64,000 bases of DNA from Blattamonas nauphoetae (lineage: Eukaryota; Preaxostyla; Oxymonadida). Location of the stretch: positions 62,001 through 126,000 of the forward strand of contig JARBJD010000022.1 of the NCBI GenBank assembly GCA_033064195.1. The letters are read 5' to 3'. Below, in pieces: positions 33,137-46,000 of the stretch. Positions within the stretch are counted from its first letter, which is position 1, and the number at the start of each line of letters is the position of its first letter. The notes under the pieces are model-generated. The model saw nothing but the letters and a program-made list of their open reading frames with translations. It was not told where the DNA came from and did no database searches. The translations under genes and the position numbers were made by a program.

Positions 33137-36017
33137 TTAATGCCTGTTTCTCCTTTTGTGGGTCACTGGATCAAACATCTGTGATCTCTTTGCCTGCCAA
33201 TTCTTCCTTTTCTGATGAGTCTCTTTCTTTGTCCGATCAATCTTCTTCTTTCGCTCCTGCTTCTTCTCTCTCTTCCTCCGATCGTACAACGACTCCTGCT
33301 TCCAATACTTCTTCAGAGCTTCCCTGTCTTTCCACGGGATCGAGTCCTCTTCCTGTTTTCGGAGTCGCTCTTCCTCACTGTCGATGATTTCATCAGCAAC
33401 AGATTCTTCTTCGGGAGGTGGCTGGTCGGAGTCCGATGAATCGTCCAGAATCATTTTGTCGGAGTCTTCAAACTGTGGTTCCTCGTTCTCTTCTTCCATT
33501 TCCATTTTCTTCTTCCCTTTCTTCTTATCCACCTTCCTTTTCTTTCTGTCATCGTGAGATGAATCATCCGACGATAAATCTGAATCCAGATCACTCATCA
33601 AATCGTCAGAATCGTCACTGTCGTCAAAATTTCGTTTTTTCTTCTTGTTTCGCCCACCACGACTCCCCTTTTTGAGTTTTTTGTAATCTTCTTCGATTTC
33701 TGCCTCATCTTGGAGATCAAAAACGTGGCCTTGTTTCTGATTGAAATATGAAGAAGAGAGAAGGGGAAGGAATGATACACGAACGACAGAGAAGGCGAGA
33801 AGAATGACAAGAATAAGGTGTGAGAGAATGACAGAAGAAGCAACACACCTTCACTCTCTTCCCTTTCTGAATCGACGGCTTCTCGCCTGCTTTTGGTTTC
33901 TGAATCGGCCGATCAAACTTGTTCTTCTTCAGATCTCGTCGTCGTTCCTTCTCTCTGTCGGCTTCCTCGTATTGAATCCACTTCGTTTTGAAATCGAGAG
34001 GAAGGGGTCTGAACCGACCTTCCTTGATGTGCTTGAGTTCTGGCATTCGAGGGAACTGATGAAAAGCGATGAAACAGAAAGAATAACATTGTCAAGGAGT
34101 CGACACACCTTGAGCAAAGCAAACATCGTCATCACTCCCACCCAATCAAGCACCTTCACACTGAAAATAGACGAACACTCGTGTTCACTATACCCCCGAA
34201 CAAACGACACAAACGCCCTCTGTGCCAAGTCAAACAGCTTTCTGTCCTTCAACTGTGCTCTCCGGATCAGGGCTGTGACCAGGTCAGGAGCGGAGAAGAG
34301 CTCGAGGGCCGAGATTGACGACTTGGCGGCGAAGGGGACGACGAGATCAACGAGGACCTCACCGTCGACGGAGAGGTATGGGCAGTCAACTTGTGCGCCC
34401 AAAAGTTCAAAAAGTTCCGAATGAACATTCGATTGGTTTTGTTTTGTGCGAGCAGCTGCTTCGACAGCGAGAAGGTCGAGGGGTGACAGGCGGGGGATCG
34501 GGGAAGTGGTGGGATCGAAGCCGTGCCATTCCCGTAGTGTGAGTGCCTTGAGTTGCATGAAATAAACATACGAATCCTCTTCTTTGGATAAAAGCACGAT
34601 TGATTTTCCTTCTTTCTCCATTCGGCCTGACCTACCAATACGATGAACAAAGGTGTCTGGACTTTGAGGGGCGTCAAATTGGATGATCCAGCCACAATCC
34701 GTAAAATCCACTCCACGGGCACACAAATCTGTGGTGAAGAGGACGGTTAGTTTGTGAATCGGATCGGTTGGTTTAGATGAATTAAAAGCTGATAAGATCT
34801 TGGATTGTTTCTTTGGGGCTGTTCCACCATGAATAGCAAGGAAATTAACGCCACTGAATGGATCTGAATCGAGTTCTGGTGAACTTTTGAGAATCGTACT
34901 GAATACTGCTGAAAAATAGTCAACCATGTGCCGGGTCAAGAAGAACACTATTATTTTCGAAGGTTTGTTTGTTTTTGACTCATCTCGAATGGAAAGGATG
35001 CTGCGACTGAGATAACACAATTTGTCTTCGATTGTCGTCACTGTATACATGTTGTCGAGACTAAAAATGGATTAAAAACAAGGAAAAAGCGACGATTTCG
35101 GAACTTCCACAGTCGGAAGTTCATATTTTTGCCCTGAGAAGTCGGACGATGATTTCTTTTTGATGAGATCTGTATCAACGAGCTCGTTCTGTAAAATTGC
35201 ACCTTTATTCGACACTCTGATTTTAAAATACTTCTTTAGTCCGGCATCGATCAAATCAGTCACATTTGTTCCCATCGTTGCCGAGAATAGCGCCTTGCAA
35301 GATTGATCTGAAAAAAGAGCCAAACTGTTGTTCTTTTCTTTGCCGGAATATGTGAGAGGATCTCCTTTGTGTCATCGAAAGATTGTGTCTTCATAAGGTT
35401 ATCAGCTTCATCCAAAACAAGATAGTCCACAGATGACATGCTGATGGATGAATGGACGATCTTGAGCATGCACCCTATGGTTCCAATCACAATCATTTGT
35501 GGTTCAGACGGAATCAAAATCCTTTTGAGTTCATTGCAGATTCCTTGTGCATTCTCATCTCCGCCTGTCGCTTGAAAAACTGAAAAAAGATGTTTCGCGT
35601 GTTTTTGAAACAGTTTGAATTCTTTCACAACCTGTTCCACAAGCATCCTATTAAAAATGATGGTAATAGACGAGGAATAAGAAATATATCAAATATATTG
35701 GCTGTACGGAAAATAAACCGAGTTGGAAGGAGAATGATAGCTCTAATCATTCCGTTTTGTGGCTCAGTATTTATCAGACGTTCAATGAGAGGAATTGAAT
35801 AGCATAATGTTTTTCCACTGAGAATAATACACAAAATGGTTCGTCAGTCATAAATTTTGTGAAACCTTCCTGTCATGGCTTCGACAACAACATCGTGGCC
35901 TTCTAGTAGAATAGGAATAACAGCAGTTTGTACAGGTTTTGACGACACGAATCCTCGTGAGGCAAGAGTCTTTCTAACCGGTTCGGAGAGGGGAAAATCA
36001 GGTAAGAAAGTTGACAT
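33137..36017 (-). CDS. spb4: DEAD-box RNA helicase, DDX55/Spb4 family
   Basis: Seven exons (36017-35866, 35817-35719, 35647-35326, 35293-35091, 35060-34109, 34055-33849, 33736-33137) total 2535 nt, 844 residues. Helicase motifs are intact: KPVQTAVIP (Q motif), AMTGSGKT (I, interrupted by an intron), LLPTR (Ia), LVLDEADNLM (II), ALFSATM (III), TDLCARGVDF (V) and HRIGRSGR (VI). The Spb4/DDX55 C-terminal hallmark follows: DLAQRAFVSFVRGYSEHE and FPRMPELKHIK. The long Lys/Asp/Ser-rich tail ends RSQMFDPVTHKRRNRH. The family acts in nucleolar assembly of the 60S subunit on 27S pre-rRNA. Six introns include one GC-AG (35061-35090) and two of 30-32 bp. Motif Ib reads TIGCML rather than TPGRL, a mild deviation. 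Confidence 0.93.
35061..35090 (-). other. 30-bp GC-AG intron in the spb4 helicase gene
   Basis: On the minus strand the intron reads GCTTTTTCCTTG at its start and CCATTTTTAG at its end. Splicing it joins VPKS to SLDNMYTV, matching the TPSxLxNxY segment expected between helicase domains. Without splicing a stop is met. No GT donor of the right phase lies near. At 30 bp it is among the shortest introns here. Confidence 0.65.
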
Positions 36018-36402
36018 TTGTTTGTGGTGGAGAGATCGATTCGATCTTCCTGAAAACTAACCAAATCATGACCTCATCGGTAGATGTTCACATATTGTCC
36101 AGTAAAACTGTCGTAGTCGCTTTGTGAGATGTTTTTGGTGAGAAAGTGGACTATTTTGTAATCGATGAAGTTTCAGCGAAACAGACGAGTGAAGCAATAG
36201 TATACGAATAAAATGGCATGTTGCAATCACCATGAAGAATATTTAAAAATTAAGAATCCGGTCATAAAGAAATACTCCAGACGAGAGGAAAAGAGTCTGA
36301 GGATGGATGGAGCGCTGGTAAAAAACAGAACCTCATATTGAAATGAACAAAACGACGGTAGCTAGAACAGAGAGTGCAGAAGAAGAAGGTGAGATTGGTT
36401 TT
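36018..36402. other. Intergenic spacer, nothing supported
   Basis: AT-rich spacer between two minus-strand genes, containing the helicase 5' leader and the kinase-like gene 3' end. No ORF or repeat supported. Confidence 0.5.
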
Positions 36403-37368
36403 TCACATTTTTTGGAGTTGTTTAATGATTTCTGGCATTGTTGGCCGATCTTCTGGAATGCCACTCCAACACGCTTGTATCAAATCAATAACTTCTTCTG
36501 GTGTCCCATATGGGAGTGTGTCGGGGATCGTTGGACGGATGGGATCTTCCAACATGTGTTGGATGAGTTCTTTTTGCGAGATGTTCGCATATGGCTCCAA
36601 TTCACATGCTGTTTCATATAGAAGGATTCCAAAAGAATATGAGTCGATTGATTGTGCAGCTAGATACAATTCACCAATGATTTCTGGAGGGGTCCACGAA
36701 AGATTTGGAATTTTGATCGGCGATCGCCCTTGTTCGTCTGGAGGTGTGAGAAGACGTAACCGAATCGAACATCCAAATCCCCCTAAACAGGGAGACCCAT
36801 CGTCCAGAATTAAAATATGAGGTGAAGAGATGGCAGAATGAAGATTGTGTGGTTTCGATGATTTTGATTGGATTCGTTCGACAGCCTTTGCAACAGTGAT
36901 TAATAGATCCTTTTTCTGTTCCCACGTATAAGATACTTTGTTCGGTCCGTATAGCCGTGATCGTAAATCACCATTGCGAAGGTGGGGAGTGATGAGGATT
37001 GGCGGATCTAGAGAGGCGCCAACAAGTGGGAGAATATGTCGATCGCTTAAAGAAATCATTTCTTCGAGTTCGTTGTAGAAAGCACGATCGTTTACCAGAG
37101 GTGTTGATAACATTTTGATGATGACTGGTTCATCATTCAGGGTTCCAGAATGGATTGTGCCCGTGGTGCAGTTACAGATAGGATTGTCATTCATCATGAT
37201 ATGTTCAGCTTTTACTAGTAGATTATGTTTTGTTAGAAGTTTTTCTATCTTCATTTTGTGTTCTTTTGTGTCTTTTTCGATCTTCTCTTCTGACTTCGTT
37301 GAGATTTGACCGGCTTCAGCCGATGATGGATCGAGTCGTTGTGGTTGCTTACTCTGATTTCCTCCCAT
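36403..37368 (-). CDS. Predicted N-myristoylated TKL-like pseudokinase
   Basis: Intronless 321-residue ORF. MGGNQSKQ fits an N-myristoylation signal (Gly2, Ser6), which would tether it to membranes. A charged coil (20-50) precedes a kinase fold. VIIKML holds the beta-3 lysine (K85). Helix C carries NELEEM, and WTPPEI, YSFGILLYE and EDRPTM are the conserved C-lobe elements of tyrosine-kinase-like kinases. Catalytic residues are missing. HRDLKxxN reads HSAISSPH (177-184), losing the catalytic Asp and the metal-binding Asn. DFG reads GFG (197-199). The glycine loop is degenerate (NCTTGT). The fold is otherwise complete and the ORF intact, so a scaffold or allosteric role is more likely than decay. 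Phosphotransfer is not expected, though some atypical pseudokinases retain activity. Confidence 0.87.
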   Translation of the reverse strand: MGGNQSKQPQRLDPSSAEAGQISTKSEEKIEKDTKEHKMKIEKLLTKHNLLVKAEHIMMNDNPICNCTTGTIHSGTLNDEPVIIKMLSTPLVNDRAFYNELEEMISLSDRHILPLVGASLDPPILITPHLRNGDLRSRLYGPNKVSYTWEQKKDLLITVAKAVERIQSKSSKPHNLHSAISSPHILILDDGSPCLGGFGCSIRLRLLTPPDEQGRSPIKIPNLSWTPPEIIGELYLAAQSIDSYSFGILLYETACELEPYANISQKELIQHMLEDPIRPTIPDTLPYGTPEEVIDLIQACWSGIPEDRPTMPEIIKQLQKM

Positions 37369-37445
37369 ACAGATTGACTAAATATTCTCAGAAAGGTGCT
37401 GATGAATAGTTTCAACTTTAGAGGAAAAAAAAGTGACTCAGATCA

Positions 37446-39436
37446 ATGAATCCACAGACACCTACCCGAATTCCAAGGGTTTGTATCTCCTGCTACATCT
37501 ATGTTTTTCATTCTTAAACGTGTATTTCACATGATTTGCTGTGGTTAGATTGCTCCAACCGTTCCGAAGAAGAATGCGTCGTCTGTCAAGAAACAAGATG
37601 GTGCAGTCAAAATAGCAAACCCTGCCCTTGCAAATTTCCTTTTTGATTCTTCACCTCAACAGATATCATCTCGCCCAACATCCCGATCAAAACGTGAGAA
37701 CTCAACTCTCCCTCCTCTAAATGAGGTATCTTCTTTCTCTCTACTCCAAACAATCATTTTTATGTGACATCTCTGCATTTTTAACATATTTTACTCAGCC
37801 CATTCATGTCAACCAACCCAAACAGCCGAAATCTTACGCATCAATTCACAAAGCGTCACAACGAGCAGATTCTACAGGCTCACGACGATCTTCCTCCGTT
37901 GGACCACATTACACATCAACCAATCCCTCATCGCACATGAATTCGATCCCTATGTCTCCTGTCAATCACTCTCCCCAACATCATCCCCAAAACCAAAATT
38001 TTCTCGAATCTCCAAATTCAGCTCGCTATTCTATTCCATCCCAGCGCAACATCCCTCAGTCTTTCATATCACGAAGTAATCACCCTGATATTAGTTCCCC
38101 AATCGCTCAATCTCAATCTCGTCATGCCCTTCGGCCAATCGATGAATTCGTTCCTTCATCGATGAAACAGGCCCCAATCCAAGGAAGGATTGAAAATGGG
38201 GTCGTTATTCGTGTTCATTCGGCTGGACATAGGCTTCAACAATCAGATGACTTGAATGATGATTTGTATGCAGATGAAAGAATTCTGGAGCAAGAGATGC
38301 AAGATACTCATGATTTTATGGACACACAGACATATCAAGAAGCGATGTCTGAGCTCAATTCGAGTCAAGTCAGGGTGAACAAAGACCTTCCACAACAAAA
38401 GAATGATTCTGTTGCTGAAACAATCGAAGATTATTTGGAGGCAATCCGTCAATCTGAGGCCCAAACTTCTTCAGAATTGTCGAACAAACATTCACATATC
38501 TCGCACGACTCATCACAAAGTACATCGCCTCCAACTGCTTCTACACCTGAGCAACAGAACCCACAAGCCCAGAAAACACCAAAATCAATCAATTATAAGC
38601 CATACACTCTTCAGGATTACAAAGACATCAAGGGACAGCCTGCAAAACGAGGAGGACTTGGACCAGATCTGGACAACGAAGAACTCAAGAAAAAACGGGC
38701 AGAAAAGGAGAGACAGCAAGAATATGCGAAAAAACAAAGAGAACTCAACAGAGAGAAGATGGCAAAAGAGAAAGAAAGAGAACAAAAGAGAAAAGAAAAA
38801 GATCTCTCGTCTTCACCCGCAGGAAATGGATCTGAGTCTCGACCAAACTCAGGAAAGAAAAACGTTGATTATCTCACACAAATGAAAAGGCCTTCATCGA
38901 AGCAAACAAGTGCACACGAACGAGCCAAAGAGTTTGCTTCTCGCATCCCAAAACCAAAGATTGCACCAAAGAAAAAGGAATCCGAAGAGTCATCTGAGAA
39001 AGACAATCAACAGGACACTTCGACACCTGGTGGTGGACCAAAAAAATCACCAAAAACACCACAGAAATCATCGTCGAAACCGGCATTCGACGATCCTGAG
39101 CTAGCTGCTCTCGAAGCACAAATCGCTCGTATGGCTGATAGGCACGCTCAAGACGAGCAGAATCTCGAAAATGTGATGAACTCTCGCTCACCGCAGATTT
39201 ACGGTGGAGTTCAACAAAAGCACTCATCAAACTCAGATTCATTTGGATCTATGGATCGGCACCAGAGTTACAACGATCAAGAAGCATTGCATGGGCATTC
39301 TGACAGATTTACAGACGGAGGTCAGCGCAGGAGAGAGGCAGGACAGAAGCGTGAAAGAACTAACGAAGAAGTTCTCAGAGACATGATGATTGCGGAAGAA
39401 TTCGAGAAAATGATGCGGAAAAATGCATTTGAATGA
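37446..39436 (+). CDS. Unknown Ser/Gln-rich protein with basic coiled coil
   Basis: Three exons (37446-37478, 37549-37725, 37799-39436) give 615 residues. Introns are 70 and 73 bp. Exon 1 encodes only MNPQTPTRIPR. Most of the protein is disordered and rich in Ser, Pro, Gln and His. A highly charged helix at about 325-385 (LKKKRAEKERQQEYAKKQRE) resembles a microtubule-binding or single alpha helix. A second charged helix closes the protein (VLRDMMIAEEFEKMMRKN). The gene is divergent from the pseudokinase, 77 bp away. No orthologue recognised. Confidence 0.75.
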
Positions 39437-40469
39437 GTACTCAGCCATGTAAAAATGATGCAATTGGCTCTTAATATCCTAGTCTTGTTTGTTCTGTTTT
39501 CTTGATTCAGGAAACATTTCATTTCCATTCATCTTGTTTAATCGGCTTTTCTATAGATATCAATCTCGTTTGTTTGTGTAACCTAATCATCTCATCCTTC
39601 AATCGATATCTTCAACTTTTCAATTCGTCAAAGAGAACTGATCTTCCTCATAATTACGTCATTCCTGACTCAATGACAAAGGTTTGTTCGTTCAAAAAGT
39701 TGAAACACGCCTTTCTAAAGAGAGTTGGATTTGATGATTCTGTCATCATGCTTTTCAATGCATTCAACTTCTAAACTGGAGGCAAGATGAGAAGCGTCGG
39801 ATATCTGCTGTGTTTTGCCATGTTCATCTGGATATGTGTTGAAAAGAAGCAGAAACCCGCATCCGTTTTCAGAATTGGCCGAGTTTCGTTCGATTGCCTT
39901 TGAACAGAAACTGGAAAAGAAACCGACATTTTTTTTACCTTTCCCTCCAAATTTTCTTCCTTTAATTTCTTCTTTCATCCTCTCTTATATGATTCTCTTT
40001 TGAATAGGTGCATACGTTACCGTTTTTATTGATGGAAATTCTCGAACAAGATTGAACAGAATCACCAATGTGAAGGATGTCAATGAGCATTCTAAGGATT
40101 AACCACCAGCAAAATGGATGAGTTATCGGGGTTTTGATGTAAATTTGGAACAAAATATCTTTCGTCGTCGATTCGGTCGCTCTCTTCAAGGGTGGCTTTT
40201 TCCTGGTTCCGGTGTTTTCAAACTAACACTTCTTCCTAATTGTGTCCTATACTATGCCATACTTGGTTTCTTTGTGATCATTTAACGATCAGTCGATCTG
40301 TCGTACCCAAACAGAAAAGCGTAGACCACGATTCATCACAAACTAGTTCAGCCCAGTCAAACAATAGATGAAATGTTAGAAAATAAACATCAAACAGAAT
40401 ATTTGCGAATATTTAGCTAAAGCCATCACTATGCGGTTGAATTTAAGATACTACGACTCACTCAAATCG
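39437..40469. other. Gene-poor stretch with exon-like minus-strand ORFs
   Basis: No complete gene can be built. Two minus-strand segments look exon-like. One (39913-39715) begins after a TTTTCCAG acceptor and encodes a neat 65-residue end, from FCSKAIERNSANSENGCG to a stop. The other, near 40200-40084, reads ATLEESDRIDDERYFVPNLH to a stop. They could be pieces of a small multi-exon gene or the remains of one. No family was recognised. Confidence 0.3.
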
Positions 40470-42646
40470 TCATTCGCTTCTGTCCAATTCCTCAGGCTGT
40501 CGTGGGGACAACGCCGAAGTGGACAAACAATACGAATCCATGTCCGAATCATTCAAGTGTTGGAGATCATTGTCATCGAACAATCTCTCCGACATGAAGG
40601 ACGGTGTGGGTGAATTGACTTCGGGACCAGAAGGGAGTGGTTCTGAAGATTGGAATGGTTCTTTCTGAGACAGTGGGACGCCCAGAGTGCGGAGATCGGA
40701 TGGCAAACTAAGATTATCTGGACGCGGATTGAACTCCTTGTCCTTGTTTAGAGGTATACTGAAGAATTTAGGAACGAAAGGCCGAGTGGGGGAGTCATCA
40801 CACTGGGCGAGGCAGGTTGGACTGTTCGTGCGACCTCATGATGTCTTCTCTCTCGTTTTGGCTTTCTCGATCCGCTTGGGTATCGATGATACTGAGAAGG
40901 TCTGTCCGAGGGGGATGTTTGGGATGCATGCTTCGGGTTGAAATCTTGGAACTCAATCACCAATGGTATTGTCTCCGTGTTCTGAAAGTTGATTGGCAAT
41001 TCAAGCCGAAAGTTGGACCTAACAAGCGCTAAAGCGGTCTGGGAAGGAAGAATAAACAAAGTGAGCAGAAGAAAGAGAGAAGAACGAGAGACAAAACTGT
41101 AACCGACAAAGACAACAATTTAACAGATCTCGCAGAACAAACCAGTTGACCACGCAGTGTCTCTTCGAGATCGACGGTTCCGCTTCCCTTGAGCCTGCGA
41201 TTGTCCATCCAAAACTCAACCCGATCTACACCACAATGCCGCTGACTTAGTTGAGATTGAAGTCGAGACACAATCGCTCGATGAAGGTTGTTCGATACAC
41301 GCTGAAAATCAGACTCTCCCAGCTGGTTCATATGTTGGATGATGGTCGAAGTTCCGTTGGTTTGCCCTTTGTCTCGGATGGTGAAGAACATTCTGTTTCG
41401 GAGGAACAATTTGTTGGGACTGGTGGGAGTGAAAGACGGGAATCGGACGCAACCCGGAGTTGAGAAGGGATGAATGTGCTTCAGAAGTTCACGTCCAGTC
41501 TCCGCTGCGTTTCTTGATGTGAAGAGCACGAATAGTTGATTCGGATAGATTGGTTCCGTTGATGATGGATCGAACGGATTCACGTGGATGGAGAAGCTAT
41601 CTGCTGTGCTGGGATCGGATCTGAAGGGAGAACAGATAGAATTAAGGTTTGGTTGGATCAGAGTCATCAAACGATAACAAAGTCCAATCAGGAAGAAGGA
41701 AGAGCAAACCGAAGAATTCGATCAATGTCAGCACTTGGCGATGGTAAGGAAATCTTGGTGAGATCAACAACGAGAGACGTGATCACAGTCGCTGCGTACA
41801 TGTTGACAGGGTAACTATCTATGAACTGGAGGGAGAGAGAGGACATGCGGAATGAATCGGAAAACGGGATGAGGAGATCACAAGCGAAAAAGTTAATTTG
41901 ATGTTTGAACAACAACACTGACAGGACAGAAATCAATCATTCCATCACCTGTCTGACGATTGGAGGATGAATCAAAGCATTAGCGTCAAGATCACATACC
42001 CAGAGAGGCCCACCACCAATGAGCCGAGAAGGAATCTCGGAGCCAGACCTGAAGTGTAACATGCAGTACGACCCGTGCGCATCATCGACAATTTCTGGTC
42101 TTTCTCCCCAATGCTGTTCAACGAAATCAACGACCCTTTGGATCGTGAGAGGCCATGCTATGCTCTTCACGATAATATTTTCTGCACAAATCAACGTAAA
42201 AGGCACAAACGAGAATTCATCATTTTGAGTTGAGTCACTCTCTGTGGTACAGGATAGAATGGGAGAGCAATTCTCATTGTGTTCGGTGCCGCTGACAGAT
42301 CTGTTAGTCGAGGCTCAAACACAGGTGATTCTCTGCTCATCGAGACAGTTTGAGGGGCTGGACTGGTTTGCGACTGTGACCGGGAGTTAATAGAGGTGTG
42401 TGCAGGCTGAAGTTCTGAACGTCCTGTTTGATTGAACCCTGGAGATTGGTTGGAAGGGGAAAGAGAAGGAAGAGTGAGCGGAAGTCTTGACTCAGAATCA
42501 TGTCTCGCTCTATCAAGATTGACATAAACAAATATTTGAAGATGGCCGATGAGATACCGTTCTCTCGATTCACCTCGTCCACTATTGTTTGGCGTCCTGA
42601 TATTCTGATTAATGATCGGCATGTCAGCGATTTGTTGCTGAAACAT
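40470..42646 (-). CDS. Unknown multi-exon protein
   Basis: Minus-strand exons read from MFQQQIADMPIINQNIRTPN (start 42646) to a stop at 40470. Supported introns are 41826-41948, 41621-41709 (donor GTTTGC) and 41039-41141. Across these the protein continues smoothly (VRQ to FIDSYPVNMY; DRILR to SDPSTADSF; RGQL to TALALVRSNF). Two further introns, near 42240-42330 and 40760-40820, are needed but their edges are uncertain. The N-terminal 110 residues are Ser/Pro-rich. The middle looks globular (IAWPLTIQRVVDFVEQHWGE). The tail is acidic and disordered. Size is roughly 550 residues. No family recognised. Confidence 0.5.
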
Positions 42647-43022
42647 AGCTGTTTATGGACCTTGTCTTCATTGAAATGGATCGGACCACCCTAAAAAAGG
42701 TGGATCCTGGAGACTCAATTCTGTATGTATTGTTTAACGTTTGATAATAAAAGAAAATCCGGCTGATCATGTTTTTCTGTCACCCCCTTGACAAAAAATA
42801 CGTAGATGAATTGAAACTCATGGAAAATGAGAAATCGATCCGCCCATCAGAAAAAAGACAGGATTCCATATTTTTGAATATGCACAAACAATTATCCAGG
42901 AAATGAATTCACAAACCTTCAATCATCGTAGAGCAAGGAAGACAATACGTAATGAGAACGATGAAGTGAAAAAGCAGGAGAGGCCCAAATGATTCGGGTT
43001 TCTCTCAAATGAATTAGGATGG
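42647..43022. other. Intergenic spacer, nothing supported
   Basis: AT-rich spacer between two minus-strand genes. It holds the 5' leader of the unknown gene on the left and the 3' end of the coiled-coil gene on the right. No repeat or ORF supported. Confidence 0.5.
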
Positions 43023-46000
43023 CTAATCACTGTCAAACTCGCTGATTGTCTCTCTCAACTTGAACAACTCAGCATCAAGTTCATTCGAACCCACACCCGG
43101 GGCATTCATCATCGCCTTTTCAAGTACAGCTTTCATGGCCGGATCGTCCTCCTCCCGCAACTCGTCTGTCTGTGTCTGAATCACGTCTCCACCAAAATCC
43201 TTCGAAGGAGTCTGAAAATCTTCGGAACCGTACCCTCCGCCGACCGTTCCAAGCGCAAGATTGAACTTGGAGTTCAACGAGCGAATTGTCTTCTCATTGT
43301 TCGCCATGTGATACGTGGATGAGGCTGGCGGGTTGCGAAGAAGCTCCAAAAGTCGAGTTTGGGCTGGAGATGGGCTTGTGTGGAGTGTTGGGTTGTTTAC
43401 CTTCAGAAGATTCACGCCTTCACTTCCATATGATGGCATGGTTGACGGGTACTGCTTGTCTGTCTGGAATCTTGGCGGTGTGCGAGGAAGTGAAGACGGC
43501 GGGACACGCGATGCAAACGGGCCATGTGACGAGAAAGCCACTCTCTTTTGGGTCTGGCTTCCTGCTGTGTTGGACATCGATGCGTGCGAGACCAGTGTCC
43601 GCTCAGCTCTGTTCTCGTGAGGCGTGAGGGTTGACGGGACTGTCATCGACCTCTCCAGTTGTGCCTGTCGCATAGAATTCTGATGAGGTGTTGTCGCTCC
43701 TCTCGACATCGATGATGGTGATTGAGAGGGTGTGGGTCGATAGTTCTCAACAATGTCGTCGATCTCATCCCCTGTTGTCTCGGCCGTCATCCGCAACTTC
43801 AAGTTTTCGTTCAGAAGTTGTTTGCTGGCTTGGGTCGACTGATCGTAGAGGTTTTCTAACTCTGCCAATCTCCTTTCTCTCGACTTGGCCAACACGGTGA
43901 CTTCGTTCAACTGTTTCGTGAGGTTCCTGATCTGCGCATTCATTTGTCTGTTTCCCTCCTCTTCCCTCTCCTTTGTTTCTTCCAATTCTTGCACAGCGAG
44001 GACACGAGCTCGCTCCGCTGTTTCGAATGAGGTTTTGAAAGTGTGGAGTTCGTTGTGAAGATCATCCAGCTCATTTTTGAGTCGATCTTGTGTGTCTTTC
44101 AAGATTGCATTCTCGCTTCGAAGATTTCGATGGAGTTTGAGGTTAGAATCTTTGAATTCAGTCACACCCTCCATCTCAATCGTCATTTCTGACACTTTCT
44201 TCTTTTCAGAATTCAGACTTCGGGTGAGTTGAATGATTTCTGCGTCCTTTTTCGCTAAAATGTCGTTCCATTCCTCTTCCTTTGCTGTCAACTCATCTCG
44301 GAGGGTCATAAGTTGCGTTTCCATCACTCTGTATTGCTCTTTAACGGCTTGTGTTTCCGTTGCAGTGACATTTTGCTGAACAAGGAGTGAATTGTAGAGA
44401 TGACTCAGATTTTCCTTGAGTGAGGCAACCTCCATCACATCTCTCTCTAAATCTGCTCGAGTTTGTTCTAATTGTTCCTTTTCTCCTTCTGTCGATCGAT
44501 TTGTCCTGTTCAGTTCGTCGTTGTACCGAGTTGTTTGTTCCATGGTGTCCTTAAGCATTCTATTCTCTCTTTCGTACTCATCGTTCTTTGCTCGTTGTGA
44601 ACGAACCTCAGCCTGGAGAACCTTCCTCTCAATTTCGATTTCTCGTGTTAGACGTTCGATTCTCCGTTTGTTTTGTTCGTTCTCTCCTTTGACGGCAACT
44701 AGTTCCTTTTCTGTCTCATACAGTCGTTCCTTGATCTGATCCTTCTCTTGAGTGAAGTTTGAACGAAGTGACTCAGACAACATCGCTTCTGACATCTTCT
44801 TTTCTCGTTCAATTCTTTCTGCAGCCTCAACCTGGTCTTTTTGTTGCTGTGTGAGTAATTGAAGACTGCGAATTCTGTCATCTTTCTCTGAGATCGCCTT
44901 TTTCATATCTTCAACCTGTTTTTCTCCATCAGCGAGCTGTTGTGTCCATTTCATTCGTTCCAGTTCGATCTTCTTCAATTCATCTTCTGTTCGCTGTTTA
45001 GTTTTTTTGTTGTCATCCTCAACCATTCTTATTCGTTCTAAGAGAACTCGAGTTTCTGTAGTGGTTCCCTTTACACGAGAATCACGTTCTTCACGAAGTC
45101 GTTGTAGTGACGTCTCCTTGTCCTTGTTTTCTCGCTCAAGCTCTTCTTCTCTCCTTTTTGATTGTGCAAGTTGCTGTGTTTTGTTGTTTACCTCCCTTTC
45201 ACTGAGATCAAGCTTGGACCTGAGTTGGATGAGTTCGTCTTCTTTTTGTCGGAGTTCAGTTTGAAGATCATCAACCTCATCTTGATATATCATTGAAGAA
45301 GGATTCAGAGGATCTGTGAGTGTTTTTGTTTTTGATGGTGATGAACGTTCCTGGAATTGTCTTTGGGTGGAGATTAGAGATGAGATCTGCTCATGAAGAC
45401 AATCGACTTCGGTCTTATGTTGTTGGTCTTTATTGGACAATTCCTTTTTCAGTCTTTCGATTTCCTTCAGTCGTTCTCCTGCCTCATTCATGGATTCGCT
45501 CTCTCGTTTTTCTTCTTGGAGACGGTCTGCGAGTTCTTTTGTTTTAGCAAATTCTTGTTGGAGATCAGTAAATTGCCGCTTTTCATGATCTCTTTCGAAC
45601 TGGATTTGGTCAATTTTCAGGCGAAGTTCAGCTTCTTTTCCTTTCGGATCTGCCATTGAGCGTATTTTCTCTTGCATTTCATTATTGTTCTGTGAAAGTT
45701 TAGAATTTTCTTCCTCCAATCGTTGGATCTCGTGATGTAATTGTTCAACTTCGGCTTGAGCTTCAGTATTTTTCGACTTCTTCAAACGATCCATCTCACC
45801 TCTCAATACAGACACAAGTTTTTGAGTGTCAGACTGTCGAGATTGTGCTTGAGCAAGCGTTTTCTTTAGGGTATCAACTTCTGCTAAAAGTGACTATTCA
45901 AATGGAGAGAGAAAAATGGTAAAATTTGATGGAAAAAAATGGAGACGTCGCGCTGAAGTTCTATTTCTTTCTTGGCAAGGAGAAGTTCTGAATTGATTTT

